Shown: positions 55,628-64,000 of the stretch, piece after piece
Layout: each line of letters begins with the position of its first letter
Position numbering within the stretch: position 1 is the first letter of the stretch
Assembly: GCF_001637225.1 (NCBI RefSeq)
Contig: NZ_LVJI01000014.1
Location: forward strand, 186,001 to 250,000
Origin: Paenibacillus antarcticus
GTDB lineage: Bacteria > Bacillota > Bacilli > Paenibacillales > Paenibacillaceae
Length of the DNA stretch: 64,000 nt
Direction: 5' to 3'
Program-made: the position numbers and the translations under genes
Notes under the pieces: model-generated
The model's input: only the letters and a program-made list of their open reading frames with translations
Database searches by the model: none
Told to the model about the DNA's origin: nothing

Positions 55628-56773
55628 TTACACCTTGTCAATCCTCAGATCTAATTCGTCATCTTTCGCATGAAGCGTGCACTTTTCAACCATTCTGTTA
55701 CCCCACACGGTCATTTTCACAACTGCACCTTCTTCAGTACTCCCTATGCGGACAAGGCCAAGGTGCATCATCATTTGAAGTATGCGTTGTTCCATAATCG
55801 ATTGCGAAGTGTCATAGTAATACGGTTTAATCAGCCAACCTAAGGCCTCGTGCAAAGATGAAATCGTTATCCATTCATATGCACACTGTCCAACCCAATA
55901 GACAAGAGACGACAGATTCGGAATAGGTTGTTTATACAATCTTAACCAATAGCGAAAAATCTGTACCATACCTTCACTTTTACCTTGATCTAATCTTTCC
56001 ATTCCCATGTTGGTTATCTTTAGTCTATGACCCATCTCTTCAATATAATTCATATGAAATGCATAATCATAGATCAAAGCTAACCTGCTAGGATAAGCCG
56101 TAAAGGTTCTTCCATAACCAAAGCGCCATCCTCCTTTGGAAAGAAGTTCTTCAGCAATATGGAAACTTTCCATGATCTGTTGCTGTGTTCTTCGGTACAT
56201 CGTACCTTCCTGATTCATTTCAATCTCTGTGTGTTGAACAAAACGGAGAAAGAAAACTAAATCTTCTGCAACAAGACCTTGCTCTTCCCTATAAATAGTT
56301 GGTTCTTCAGTGAGAAGTATTGTACCTTTTACATAAGAACCTAGTTCCTTACGAAACCTTTCCTTTAAATCCTCTGGAACCTGAAATAAGTACCTTGTAT
56401 ACTGTGTCATACCATTAAATAACCAGCCACTACTTTTGAAGCGCGCAATGACCTCACGGGGACTTGGAACTTTAAGTTGCTCCTTGGATCGTTCTCCCTC
56501 AACTATTTGAAATGAGGTCTGCCTAATGATGGCAATTAACTCTTCCACGTTGAAGTAACTTCGACTGTCAAACAAGATGGCGTTCAGAAACCGTAAATCG
56601 TCTACCGAGAGACATCGAATTTGTTGTCCTATAAATTCCCTGCGATTCAAAGTCACTAAGATGCTCTGAATTAACTCGTGTTTTGAATTACGCTTGCACT
56701 CGCATTGATAGTGACTTGCAATAGTGGTCAACTGACCAATGTCAGCAAACGTGAGCATATCCGCTAGATTCAT
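55628..56773 (-). CDS. Conserved hypothetical protein, about 381 residues
   Basis: Start taken at ATG 56773 (MNLADMLTFADIGQL) after GAGG; an earlier ATG at 56842 is only three bases from GGA. Predicted mostly helical with several winged-helix-like stretches (NVEELIAIIRQT, REVIARFKSSGWLF, RILQMMMHLGLVRIG), perhaps DNA-binding. No named family recognised. Confidence 0.7.
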   Translation of the reverse strand: MNLADMLTFADIGQLTTIASHYQCECKRNSKHELIQSILVTLNRREFIGQQIRCLSVDDLRFLNAILFDSRSYFNVEELIAIIRQTSFQIVEGERSKEQLKVPSPREVIARFKSSGWLFNGMTQYTRYLFQVPEDLKERFRKELGSYVKGTILLTEEPTIYREEQGLVAEDLVFFLRFVQHTEIEMNQEGTMYRRTQQQIMESFHIAEELLSKGGWRFGYGRTFTAYPSRLALIYDYAFHMNYIEEMGHRLKITNMGMERLDQGKSEGMVQIFRYWLRLYKQPIPNLSSLVYWVGQCAYEWITISSLHEALGWLIKPYYYDTSQSIMEQRILQMMMHLGLVRIGSTEEGAVVKMTVWGNRMVEKCTLHAKDDELDLRIDKV

Positions 56774-56974
56774 CCTTGATCGCCTCGCCGTTTTATTTCC
56801 ATTATTGGTATGTTTTCGTGATTTGATACTAGGTTGCACCATTCCAATATCGATTCAGCATTTCAACAGGATCTCAAGTTAATCATTTGAATACATAGTT
56901 GACGTTTTTCACTAAATCTAAACCTAATCCATCACCTACTATAAATAAAACCAGATACAACCTATTTTTACACA

Positions 56975-57000
56975 TAAAAAAAGCCCTATTATTTAGGACT
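56975..57000 (-). terminator. Terminator of the histidine phosphatase gene
   Basis: Stem AGTCCTA / TAGGGCT followed by TTTTTTT on the minus strand; overlaps the stop codon. Confidence 0.8.
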
Positions 57001-57586
57001 CAAGCTGTTTTTCAAGTAAATGACGGGTACAATTGTATAGTAGTGGCGTCCAGTCCAAGTCCTTTTTCTCAAGGATAGTAAGTGACAAGTTCCCAATTCG
57101 CTCCGTAAATCGATCATTAAACATGGCTGTATATAAGACAGCTAAAAAGCCACCGTGACTAATCACAAGTATGTTCTTATCTGGATATCTAACCCACATA
57201 TCTTCCACGAATGCAAGCCCTCGAGTTCGGATAGCTTCTTTCTTCTCTTGTCCAAGGTCCTGCTGGTCCCATTCTTTACCCCAATTTTTCTCACGTTCCT
57301 CCGCAGAAAGGCCTTCTACTTGCCCAAAGGAACGCTCTAATAGGCGTTTATCAGGTTCTAGAAGTGGGATGTTCAAGATATTAGCAATTATAGATCCCGT
57401 CTCTTCAGCACGCGATAGACCACTGCTGATGATATAATCCCACTTATAAGATTCTTCTCGCAGACGTTCACCCAATGCTCTCGCTTGCCATCGTCCATCA
57501 TCATTCAAAGGAATGTCACTTTGTCCCTGAATTTTACCAATCATATTCCAGTCAGTAACGCCATGACGAATTAGACCTAATCTCAT
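56993..57586 (-). CDS. Histidine phosphatase family protein (phosphoglycerate mutase-like)
   Basis: 197 residues from ATG 57586 after GGAGG. RHG motif LIRHGVTDWN with the phospho-accepting His, GQSDIPLNDDGRWQA, SSGLSRAEET and second His in VISHGGFLA. Small-molecule phosphatase such as CobC/GpmB type; substrate unknown. Confidence 0.88.
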   Translation of the reverse strand: MRLGLIRHGVTDWNMIGKIQGQSDIPLNDDGRWQARALGERLREESYKWDYIISSGLSRAEETGSIIANILNIPLLEPDKRLLERSFGQVEGLSAEEREKNWGKEWDQQDLGQEKKEAIRTRGLAFVEDMWVRYPDKNILVISHGGFLAVLYTAMFNDRFTERIGNLSLTILEKKDLDWTPLLYNCTRHLLEKQLES

Positions 57587-57621
57587 CCTGTTTGTCCTCC
57601 ATTCAGTTAAGTAACATATCC

Positions 57622-58224
57622 TCAGCGACGAATGCGACCCAACCTTCTTAAAGAATATAGTGCCAATGCTACACTCAAAATAGATAAAACCATCCAATAT
57701 ATAGGATGTGTCGGCCCCATAGTAACCACCAAAGGTTCAATAATGCCACTATTTAACGCAGGAATGATATAATTTCCATCCTGTGGAAAAACATTAGGAA
57801 TCCCTGCCACACCCGTAGGCAAAATGCCATTCGTAGGAGCAGAATTCATTGGTGGACTTGATCGATCCATCATGACTAGATAGAAAAAACTAATAAAAAA
57901 CAACATCAGACAGGCTGTAATCCATAGTGATAATTTCCGTCGAGTTGCTCCAGATACCGCAAATGGCTTACCCTTATCTTGAATCAGCCAAGGAGATTCG
58001 CTATATATTCGATCCATGACTTGACGGTTCACAGACTCTGATTGTAGCTCAGTAACTTCTACACTTAAACCATGAATTAATAATTTACTCTCTTCCCAAA
58101 ATTCGAATTCAGCTGAACATTCGGTACAGGTTGCTATATGTTGTTCTAACATACGCCTCTTCGGGTCTTCACTGGGAACATCCCACATTAACCCGAATAA
58201 CTCCTGAGCCTCACAGCATTTCAT
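57622..58224 (-). CDS. Zinc-finger anti-sigma factor
   Basis: 200 residues. N-terminal zf-HC2 motif HIATCTEC (zinc-binding anti-sigma domain), one membrane helix at about 95-117, an outer segment and a second hydrophobic helix near the C-terminus. ATG overlaps the sigma-factor stop as ATGA, the usual sigma/anti-sigma pairing. Confidence 0.88.
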   Translation of the reverse strand: MKCCEAQELFGLMWDVPSEDPKRRMLEQHIATCTECSAEFEFWEESKLLIHGLSVEVTELQSESVNRQVMDRIYSESPWLIQDKGKPFAVSGATRRKLSLWITACLMLFFISFFYLVMMDRSSPPMNSAPTNGILPTGVAGIPNVFPQDGNYIIPALNSGIIEPLVVTMGPTHPIYWMVLSILSVALALYSLRRLGRIRR

Positions 58225-58814
58225 CTGCTTGTCATCCCTTCATACTCATCATTAATGTGGTCATAATAGTAAGGTTCAAGTTGTGTCTTCACACTAGAAC
58301 GTGCACGAAATAAAAGCGATTTCACAGAACTTACGCTTTGTTCCAAAATATTAGCGATTTCCTGATAATCTAATTGATCGTATTCTCTCAAAATCAAAGC
58401 AGAACGTTGTTTTTCCGGCAAGTTATTAATCGCAGTCCTTACCAGATTAACCTTTTCATTGCGAAGAATTGTTTGTTCAGGTGCAACTTCAAGTGGTGCT
58501 ACCGGAACAATCCCGCATTCTTCTAATGGTATATTTCCATTGCGATGTTTACGCAGTTCACTAAGAACTGTATTACGAGCAATCGTGTAAAGCCACGTGG
58601 AAAAGCTCGCATCCACTTCTCTGAATGTATTTAGGCTGCGGTAAGCCTTATAGAAAGTTTCAGAACATAGATCTTCCGCCTGAAGCTCCATATTGGAACT
58701 CTTAAGCATATGATATACAAACGCTAATATTTTACGCTGATAACGACGCATTAATACAGAATAAAGTTCGACATTTCCCTCTTTTATCTCGCGAACCATC
58801 TGGGAGTCCGTCAT
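58221..58814 (-). CDS. ECF RNA polymerase sigma factor
   Basis: 197 residues from ATG 58814 after GGAGG; a longer frame to 58865 lacks a better site. Sigma region 2 (YSVLMRRYQRKILAFVYHML ... SFSTWLYTIARNTV) and region 4 (LPEKQRSALILREYDQLDYQEIANILEQSVSSVKSLLFRA). Held inactive by the adjacent membrane anti-sigma factor; the envelope signal is unknown. Confidence 0.93.
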   Translation of the reverse strand: MTDSQMVREIKEGNVELYSVLMRRYQRKILAFVYHMLKSSNMELQAEDLCSETFYKAYRSLNTFREVDASFSTWLYTIARNTVLSELRKHRNGNIPLEECGIVPVAPLEVAPEQTILRNEKVNLVRTAINNLPEKQRSALILREYDQLDYQEIANILEQSVSSVKSLLFRARSSVKTQLEPYYYDHINDEYEGMTSR

Positions 58815-59378
58815 ATGAGTGCGACCTCCTCGCCAACCATTTGTTCCTCGCTCTAATTCAAACAAAAATCGAGCCGAACTGGCAAAAAAATTGCGGTTTA
58901 ACCGCTATATAATAATAAAATCCCCAAACAACATCCTCTATGTACGCAAAAAACCACTACAATTCAACAAACTTACTTATTCATTGTAACATAAATTAAA
59001 ATGATAGTCAGGTAGATTGATAGAATCCCCCTTCTTCCTTATTTAACCATGGATGACAACATTCATCAAAATTCCCTTTCATATGCCTATTGCTCCTCTC
59101 TCATTTTTTCCATATTTTATCTCTTTCTTATATGCCGTAATCCCATCTAATATTCAATTATTATCAGAAGAATTGAATTACTGAAGCAACGTCGTTCCTC
59201 CGCCCTAAATGCAACCTCGACTCAAGTAGCACCCATCCCATATACTTTACTAAACGCATAAATAGATCATGAAGTTGCAGTTCTTATGATCACAGAACAA
59301 AAAAAACCACTTTTATTTCGAGTGGCCTGTTCATAGGTTAACCGATCATATAACCGTTGTACTTCTAAATAAGTGGTT
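58815..59378. other. Non-coding gap upstream of the sigma-factor gene
   Basis: About 560 AT-rich bases. It holds a possible sigma-gene promoter near 58902-58935, a short GCGG/CCGC stem with a T-run on the minus strand (about 58882-58904), and the terminator of the DUF3224 gene. No gene seen at 58940-59290. Confidence 0.5.
59298..59326 (-). terminator. Terminator after DUF3224 gene
   Basis: Stem CCACT / AGTGG followed on the minus strand by TTTTTTTTG. Confidence 0.7.
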
Positions 59379-59783
59379 CTACTCAATGTAATAATCAAAC
59401 GTAATTGTGAACTGGTCAGCACTCCCAGACTCAAAGTTAATCTCACCAAAAATCCCTGTCCATTCCCCAGTTCCAGAACCGTTCATAACCTTTCGATGTG
59501 AGGTAAGTTCACCATTCTCATATCTTCCATCATGTACTAATACCAAACTCCCTGATTTACCTTCTATGCACCCTGTGATCCGTTCTAAGCCGTATACAGT
59601 CGCAGACCCGTCTGGCAAATAACATTTCAATTCTTGAAGTACACCTTCTCCGTGCAGGCCTCCACTATACTCCATAGTAAAACATCCTTGTGTGAGTTTA
59701 GTTCCTCCTTCGATTTCACTAAAAATAACTTCATTCGCTTTTGTTAATTTAAAGTTTGCTTTGACTTGCATACTGTTGGTCAT
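59379..59783 (-). CDS. DUF3224 domain protein
   Basis: 134 residues. ATG 59783 after GGAGG. Beta-barrel-like DUF3224 pattern: EGGTKLTQGCFTMEYSGGLHGEG, RITGCIEGKSGSLVLVHDG, SGTGEWTGIFGE. Function unknown. It stands where Bacillus has aroE (5-enolpyruvylshikimate synthase) after tyrA. Confidence 0.82.
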   Translation of the reverse strand: MTNSMQVKANFKLTKANEVIFSEIEGGTKLTQGCFTMEYSGGLHGEGVLQELKCYLPDGSATVYGLERITGCIEGKSGSLVLVHDGRYENGELTSHRKVMNGSGTGEWTGIFGEINFESGSADQFTITFDYYIE

Positions 59784-59843
59784 ATGTATGCCTCCATAAT
59801 CTATATATTAAGTATCTAACACATCATTAGTTATTTCCAAAGA

Positions 59844-59930
59844 CAAAAAAAAGACCACTTTTTTCAAAGTGGTCCCCGCTCAAGTCAGAGCGAAAGTATT
59901 GGATAGGAGTGGAGAGAAACCATACTGTAA
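59844..59930 (-). ncRNA. Candidate small RNA (about 85 nt)
   Basis: Strong promoter at 59935-59963 followed by a short transcript with a C-rich single-stranded stretch (CTCTCCACTCCTATCC), a small stem (CGCTC/GAGCG), and a strong terminator (GACCACTTT / AAAGTGGTC, eight or more Ts). No ORF with a ribosome site inside. C-rich loops in Firmicute small RNAs often pair with ribosome sites. It could instead be an attenuated leader of the DUF3224 gene downstream. Confidence 0.5.
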
Positions 59931-59934
59931 GTTC

Positions 59935-59963
59935 ATTGTAATGTATCCGTTTTCATTTGTCAA
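59935..59963 (-). promoter_or_regulatory. Strong promoter
   Basis: -35 TTGACA (59958-59963) perfect, 17-bp spacer, -10 TACAAT (59935-59940). It drives the candidate small RNA, and possibly DUF3224 by readthrough. Confidence 0.8.
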
Positions 59964-60000
59964 TTAATGTTTTATAAGTTAATGTAAACACTTTTATTAA

Positions 60001-61098
60001 TTATATAAATACGGTGTATTGTAACTCTTGCAGTACGATCCTTGCATGTTCCATATCCTCTTCCTGACGGAATGAAAGTCGCATGACACCAGGAACATCT
60101 TCTCTACTCTCTATAATTTGAATATTACTTAGGTTGATCTGCTCTGAGCCAAGCTCAGTAGCAATCTTACCAATGATACCGGGATGATCCGGGACATTCA
60201 AATATAGATCAAATAAAGGAGCAATCATTCCTTTGCGTCCCTCGGGGAGTTCGTTACGGAAAGCATTGGCTTTCTGAAAAGCTGCTTCTATTCCTTCTCC
60301 ATTGCTGGTCGTAAGCATTTCGATAAAAGAAGAAATACCCAAGTTCCAATCTCTAAGCAATCGTAGCATTACCTCATTGTTATTCAGAAGAATGTCCCGC
60401 CATATGATAGGGTCACTTGAAGCAATACGCGTGATGTCTCTAAATCCTCCCGCTGCCAACCTTCGGTATAATGAATTAGATTCGTTTAAATCACAGACTT
60501 GGTTAACCAGAGCTACTGCAATAACATGCGGCAGATGGCTAATTGCACCTACGATCTCGTCATGAAGCTTCGGTTCCACCTTCACAATCTGAGCACGCGT
60601 AAAAGAAAGTAGACGTTCTAGAGAGCCCATCGCTTCATCTGGCACATTTGATGAAGGACATAATACATAATACGCATTCTCGAACAGAAGGACTGAAGCC
60701 GCTTCTACACCCGATCGTTCTGATCCAGCCATAGGATGTCCACCAATGAAATAAACGTCTTTCAGTGCTAATGCTTCAGCGCTTGCGGATATGCTTGCTT
60801 TGGTACTTCCCACATCCGTAATGATACAACCCTTCTTTAAGGGTAGCACACTTAACTTCTCTAAATATTCTTCTAACTTACCTACAGGTACACACAGAAA
60901 AATAAAATCAGCATCACAAGCCGCTTCCTCTATCGAGAGTGTAGCCTTGTCCACAACTTCTCTGCTGATATATTTATCCATTAAATCAGGGCGGTGGGCA
61001 TGGCCCACCACCGTAATTCCTGGCTTATCTTTAAAGCAAAGTGCCAATGAACCCCCGATTAATCCTACTCCAAAGATAGCTATTTTTGTAGTGTTCAT
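60001..61098 (-). CDS. tyrA: Prephenate dehydrogenase with C-terminal ACT domain
   Basis: 365 residues. NAD-binding IAIFGVGLIGGSLA, FLCVPVG, TDVGSTKASI, FIGGHPMAGSERSGVEAA and HLPHVIA with catalytic His, then ACT domain from about 295 (LYLNVPDHPGIIGKIATELG), likely for tyrosine feedback. Follows hisC, as in the Bacillus aromatic operon. Confidence 0.96.
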   Translation of the reverse strand: MNTTKIAIFGVGLIGGSLALCFKDKPGITVVGHAHRPDLMDKYISREVVDKATLSIEEAACDADFIFLCVPVGKLEEYLEKLSVLPLKKGCIITDVGSTKASISASAEALALKDVYFIGGHPMAGSERSGVEAASVLLFENAYYVLCPSSNVPDEAMGSLERLLSFTRAQIVKVEPKLHDEIVGAISHLPHVIAVALVNQVCDLNESNSLYRRLAAGGFRDITRIASSDPIIWRDILLNNNEVMLRLLRDWNLGISSFIEMLTTSNGEGIEAAFQKANAFRNELPEGRKGMIAPLFDLYLNVPDHPGIIGKIATELGSEQINLSNIQIIESREDVPGVMRLSFRQEEDMEHARIVLQELQYTVFI

Positions 61099-61129
61099 GA
61101 TATCTCATTTCTATTCTTAAATTTATTAT

Positions 61130-62227
61130 TTACACTTGGGCGGATACTTGATGAAGGACTTCTTCAAGCGCTTGAATGAACACCGCATTTTGTTCTGGCG
61201 TACCTACAGTCACACGAATATAACTCGGGTATCGTTGATGCCCCGCACGAATAATGACACCCTTTCGCAATAGCCCTTGGAATATGTCACCAGATGGTTT
61301 GCGAACATCAACCATAATGAAATTCCCGTTTGCAGGCAAATAGGTTAACCCTAGACGGTCAAACTCTGCTTGTAAATACACAATTCCTTGTGCATTTAGC
61401 GTGCGGCATTGCTCTACAAAAGCTTGATCCTCCAATGCAGCAATTGCAGCAACTTGTGCGAGCCGTGACGTATTGAATGGCTCACGAACTTGATTAATTA
61501 ATTTGATCACTTCAGCACTTCCTACGCCATAACCAATACGTAAAGAAGCCAAACCATATATTTTGGAGAATGTACGTAGGACGACGATATTAGGGTATTG
61601 GCTTAGCAATGTTATGCCATCTGTATATGATGAGTCTGTTACAAATTCACAATAAGCCTCATCAAGTACAACCAATACATGGGAAGGAACAGCATCTAAG
61701 AACGCAATTAACGCGTTCTCCGTTACGATAGTCCCTGTCGGATTGTTCGGATTACATACCCATACAATCTTAGTACGCTCATTGATAGCAGCCAACATTG
61801 CATCTAGATCATGCGTTCCATTCTTAAGTGGTACTTCAATGCTTAGAGCACCTTCAATATCCGCATTACTCTTATACACCGAGAACGTCTGATCAGCCAT
61901 GATCGTCTCATCACCTGGAACAAAAAAAGCGCGAGTAATTAATGCAATGACTTCATCCGATCCACATCCAAAAATGATCTGGTTACTATTCACACCTAAA
62001 TGATTACTTAATGCTGTAGTCAAATTCGCTGCACTACCATCGGGATAAATACTGATGTTCTCAAGTTCAGAAAGGACCGCATCTTTAATGTGTGGAGATG
62101 CTCCATATGGATTCTCATTGGATGCTAGCTTAATAACCTCAGTTAATCCAAATTCTCGTTTCACTTCTTCAGTTGGTTTTCCTGGTTGATATACAGGTAG
62201 GCTCACAATATGGGATTTAGGTTTCAT
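61130..62227 (-). CDS. hisC: Histidinol-phosphate aminotransferase
   Basis: 365 residues. PLP enzyme: SNENPYGASP, CGSDEVIALI, WVCNPNNPTGT, LDEAYCEF, and Schiff-base Lys in RTFSKIYGLASLRIGYG. Acts in histidine synthesis and, in Firmicutes, in tyrosine/phenylalanine transamination, which explains its place between trpA and tyrA. Confidence 0.96.
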   Translation of the reverse strand: MKPKSHIVSLPVYQPGKPTEEVKREFGLTEVIKLASNENPYGASPHIKDAVLSELENISIYPDGSAANLTTALSNHLGVNSNQIIFGCGSDEVIALITRAFFVPGDETIMADQTFSVYKSNADIEGALSIEVPLKNGTHDLDAMLAAINERTKIVWVCNPNNPTGTIVTENALIAFLDAVPSHVLVVLDEAYCEFVTDSSYTDGITLLSQYPNIVVLRTFSKIYGLASLRIGYGVGSAEVIKLINQVREPFNTSRLAQVAAIAALEDQAFVEQCRTLNAQGIVYLQAEFDRLGLTYLPANGNFIMVDVRKPSGDIFQGLLRKGVIIRAGHQRYPSYIRVTVGTPEQNAVFIQALEEVLHQVSAQV

Positions 62228-62251
62228 AATAACACTCGCTTTCTATCTATA

Positions 62252-63058
62252 TTATGCTTTTAATTGTGCCACAAACTCACGAATTTGTAATAGTCCCTCT
62301 TGCCTTGTACTAACATCATTTAATAACGGAATCACGGACTCAATCTCTCGAACAATGGCACTACCAACAACGACACCATCACATATTTGCGAGAAGTGCG
62401 CAACCTGTTCTTGTGTAGAGATACCGAACCCAATTGCAACTGGAATATTGGTATATTTCTTTACGGTTTGAATAAATTCTTCAACCCCTTGGTGAAATGA
62501 AGACCGCTCGCCAGTTACCCCTAAGGAAGAAACACAATACACAAAACCACTTGCATTGCTTACAATCTTCTCAATTCGTTCGTTTGAAGTTGGTGCTACC
62601 AAAGGTATAAAACTAACTCCAGCTTCATCAGCACGACGCCGTATATCCTCTGATTCCTCTATAGGAAGATCTGGAATAATAAGTCCACTTATTTCATGGG
62701 TCTGAACTTCTTTAAAGAACAGGTCCAGTCCCATCTGTAACACTGGATTGAAATATGTGAATAGTATAAATGGCATTGTGACGCCTGACTCACGAGCTTT
62801 AACGGCCGTTTCCATAACTGTACGAATCGTAACCCCATGCTTTAATGCCCGTTGAGATGCCCGTTGAATAACAGGTCCATCCGCTAGTGGATCGGAATAA
62901 GGTACCCCTAACTCTATTATATCTGCGCCAGCTGCCTCTAATTGTACTATGATTTCTACTGTCGTCTCAATATCCGGATCTCCTACTGTCAAAAACGGCA
63001 TGAGTGCGGTACGATTCTGACTCTTCAACACTTCAAATGTCTGATCCATTAAATTCAT
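62252..63058 (-). CDS. trpA: Tryptophan synthase alpha subunit
   Basis: 268 residues. Motifs [32 protein letters not shown] (catalytic Glu and Asp) and [10 protein letters not shown]. Splits indole-glycerol phosphate. Start overlaps the trpB stop (ATGA). Confidence 0.97.
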   Translation of the reverse strand: MNLMDQTFEVLKSQNRTALMPFLTVGDPDIETTVEIIVQLEAAGADIIELGVPYSDPLADGPVIQRASQRALKHGVTIRTVMETAVKARESGVTMPFILFTYFNPVLQMGLDLFFKEVQTHEISGLIIPDLPIEESEDIRRRADEAGVSFIPLVAPTSNERIEKIVSNASGFVYCVSSLGVTGERSSFHQGVEEFIQTVKKYTNIPVAIGFGISTQEQVAHFSQICDGVVVGSAIVREIESVIPLLNDVSTRQEGLLQIREFVAQLKA

Positions 63059-64000
63059 GACTGAACACCTCCTGTGTATGCCATGATGGATTCAACGTCT
63101 TTGTCTCCACGTCCAGATAAACAGATAACAATAATATCATCCTTCGTTAGCTTAGGAGCTATCTTAATAACCTCAGCTACAGCATGTGCAGATTCAAGTG
63201 CAGGGATGATTCCTTCTGTCCGACAGAGCAACTGCAGTGCATCAAGTGCCTCCTGATCTGAGATCGGAACATATTTGACGCGCTCAATATCTTTAAGGTA
63301 GGAGTGTTCTGGCCCAACACCTGGGTAATCAAGTCCTGCCGAAATGGAATGAGCTTCTATTACCTGACCGTGTTGATCCTGTAAAAGATAACTCATAGAG
63401 CCTTGGAATACACCATGTGTCCCCTTAGTCATCGTGGCCGCATGGAAATCTGTATCCACACCTTTTCCTGCCGCTTCCACACCAACCATAGCAACTTCCT
63501 TATCTTCGATGAAAGGATAAAACATCCCAATCGCATTACTACCACCGCCAACTGGGGCTACAAGTATGTTGGGAAGTCGACCTTCAGCTTCAAGAATTTG
63601 GCGTCTTGTCTCATCTCCGATAACTCTCTGGAAATTACGAACCATCATCGGATAAGGATGTGGCCCAACCGCAGAACCCAAGATATAGAACGTATCATCT
63701 ACATTGCTAACCCAGTATCGAAGTGCCTCATTTCCTGCATCCTTCAATGTACGCGACCCTGAAGTAACTGGAATGACTTCCGCGCCGAGCAACTTCATAC
63801 GAAAGACATTCAGAGCTTGACGTTTCGTATCTTCTTCTCCCATGAACACCTTACACTCCATGCCAAGTAGTGCAGCCACTGTAGCTGTAGCTACACCATG
63901 CTGGCCAGCTCCCGTCTCAGCAATGACCTTTTTCTTCCCCATACGCTTTGCAAGAAGACCTTGAGCGATAGCATTATTGATTTTGTGAGCACCTGTATGG
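63055..64000 (-). CDS. trpB: Tryptophan synthase beta subunit (N-terminus outside window)
   Basis: About 315 residues visible, open at the right window edge, so the true start is outside. PLP-lysine in [10 protein letters not shown] at the edge, then [27 protein letters not shown] (phosphate loop), [16 protein letters not shown] and LSGRGDKD. Condenses indole with serine. Confidence 0.97.
   Translation of the reverse strand, partial: HTGAHKINNAIAQGLLAKRMGKKKVIAETGAGQHGVATATVAALLGMECKVFMGEEDTKRQALNVFRMKLLGAEVIPVTSGSRTLKDAGNEALRYWVSNVDDTFYILGSAVGPHPYPMMVRNFQRVIGDETRRQILEAEGRLPNILVAPVGGGSNAIGMFYPFIEDKEVAMVGVEAAGKGVDTDFHAATMTKGTHGVFQGSMSYLLQDQHGQVIEAHSISAGLDYPGVGPEHSYLKDIERVKYVPISDQEALDALQLLCRTEGIIPALESAHAVAEVIKIAPKLTKDDIIVICLSGRGDKDVESIMAYTGGVQS

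Noticed and set aside
58882..58904. Terminator or attenuator before the sigma-factor gene
   Set aside because: The GCGG/CCGC stem is only four pairs, too weak to support despite the T-run.
59267..59449. 60-residue minus-strand ORF after DUF3224
   Set aside because: It overlaps the DUF3224 coding end and its terminator in another frame, with no ribosome site.

Overview
The window looks like a chromosomal segment of a Paenibacillus-type bacterium (low-GC Gram-positive, endospore-former lineage). Evidence: strong GGAGG ribosome sites with many TTG starts, SLH surface-anchor repeats, YesM/YesN-type two-component genes, bacillithiol genes, and a backbone gene order that follows the Bacillus trp-his-tyr / qcr / ypj / dapB / bshA / cca / birA / pan / dinG / asnS / dnaD neighbourhood. 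Nearly every gene is on the minus strand; only an aminoglycoside-acetyltransferase-like gene and a YitT-family membrane gene are on the plus strand. No tRNA, rRNA or CRISPR array was seen.

Region A (1-22.2 kb, accessory): a surface glycan-degradation locus read right to left. It encodes a GH2 beta-galactosidase (cut by the window edge), a non-catalytic cohesin-dockerin protein, a GH20 beta-N-acetylhexosaminidase, a GH101 endo-alpha-N-acetylgalactosaminidase, and a cohesin protein with three SLH domains. Upstream lie a YesN-type response regulator, a membrane-anchored solute-binding-like protein, a YesM-type histidine kinase, a lipoprotein and a phosphodiester glycosidase. The enzyme set fits mucin-type O-glycans. 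The cohesin-SLH anchor plus dockerin-bearing enzymes suggests a small cellulosome-like complex on the cell wall, under control of a sugar-sensing kinase system. This is the most interesting part of the window. Structured intergenic hairpins, a coupled leader peptide and a non-AUG start on the regulator accompany it.

Region B (22.4-25.5 kb): small singletons (methyltransferase, PH-domain membrane protein, DUF1697 protein with an apparent ATA start) and a plus-strand AAC(3)-like gene behind a leader-peptide/terminator attenuator.

Region C (25.5-49.2 kb): housekeeping genes. These are dnaD, asnS, ackA with a 3-hydroxyacyl-CoA dehydrogenase, an FtsH-like protease and its partner, an IS3-family element sitting in a terminator hairpin, a TseB/YpmB-like gene, an amidohydrolase, rex, dinG, panBCD behind a structured leader with terminator, birA, cca, bshA, bshB1, mgsA, dapB, TPR proteins and a MazG-like pyrophosphohydrolase.

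Region D (49.2-64 kb): YitT-family gene, ypjB, ypjA, the menaquinol:cytochrome c reductase operon qcrABC with a clear promoter, ypiF, a 59-residue IDEAL-domain gene, a gamma-carbonic-anhydrase-like protein, a conserved hypothetical, a histidine phosphatase, an ECF sigma/anti-sigma pair, a DUF3224 protein, a promoter-hairpin-terminator unit that looks like a small RNA, and the 3' end of the aromatic operon (trpB partial, trpA, hisC, tyrA).
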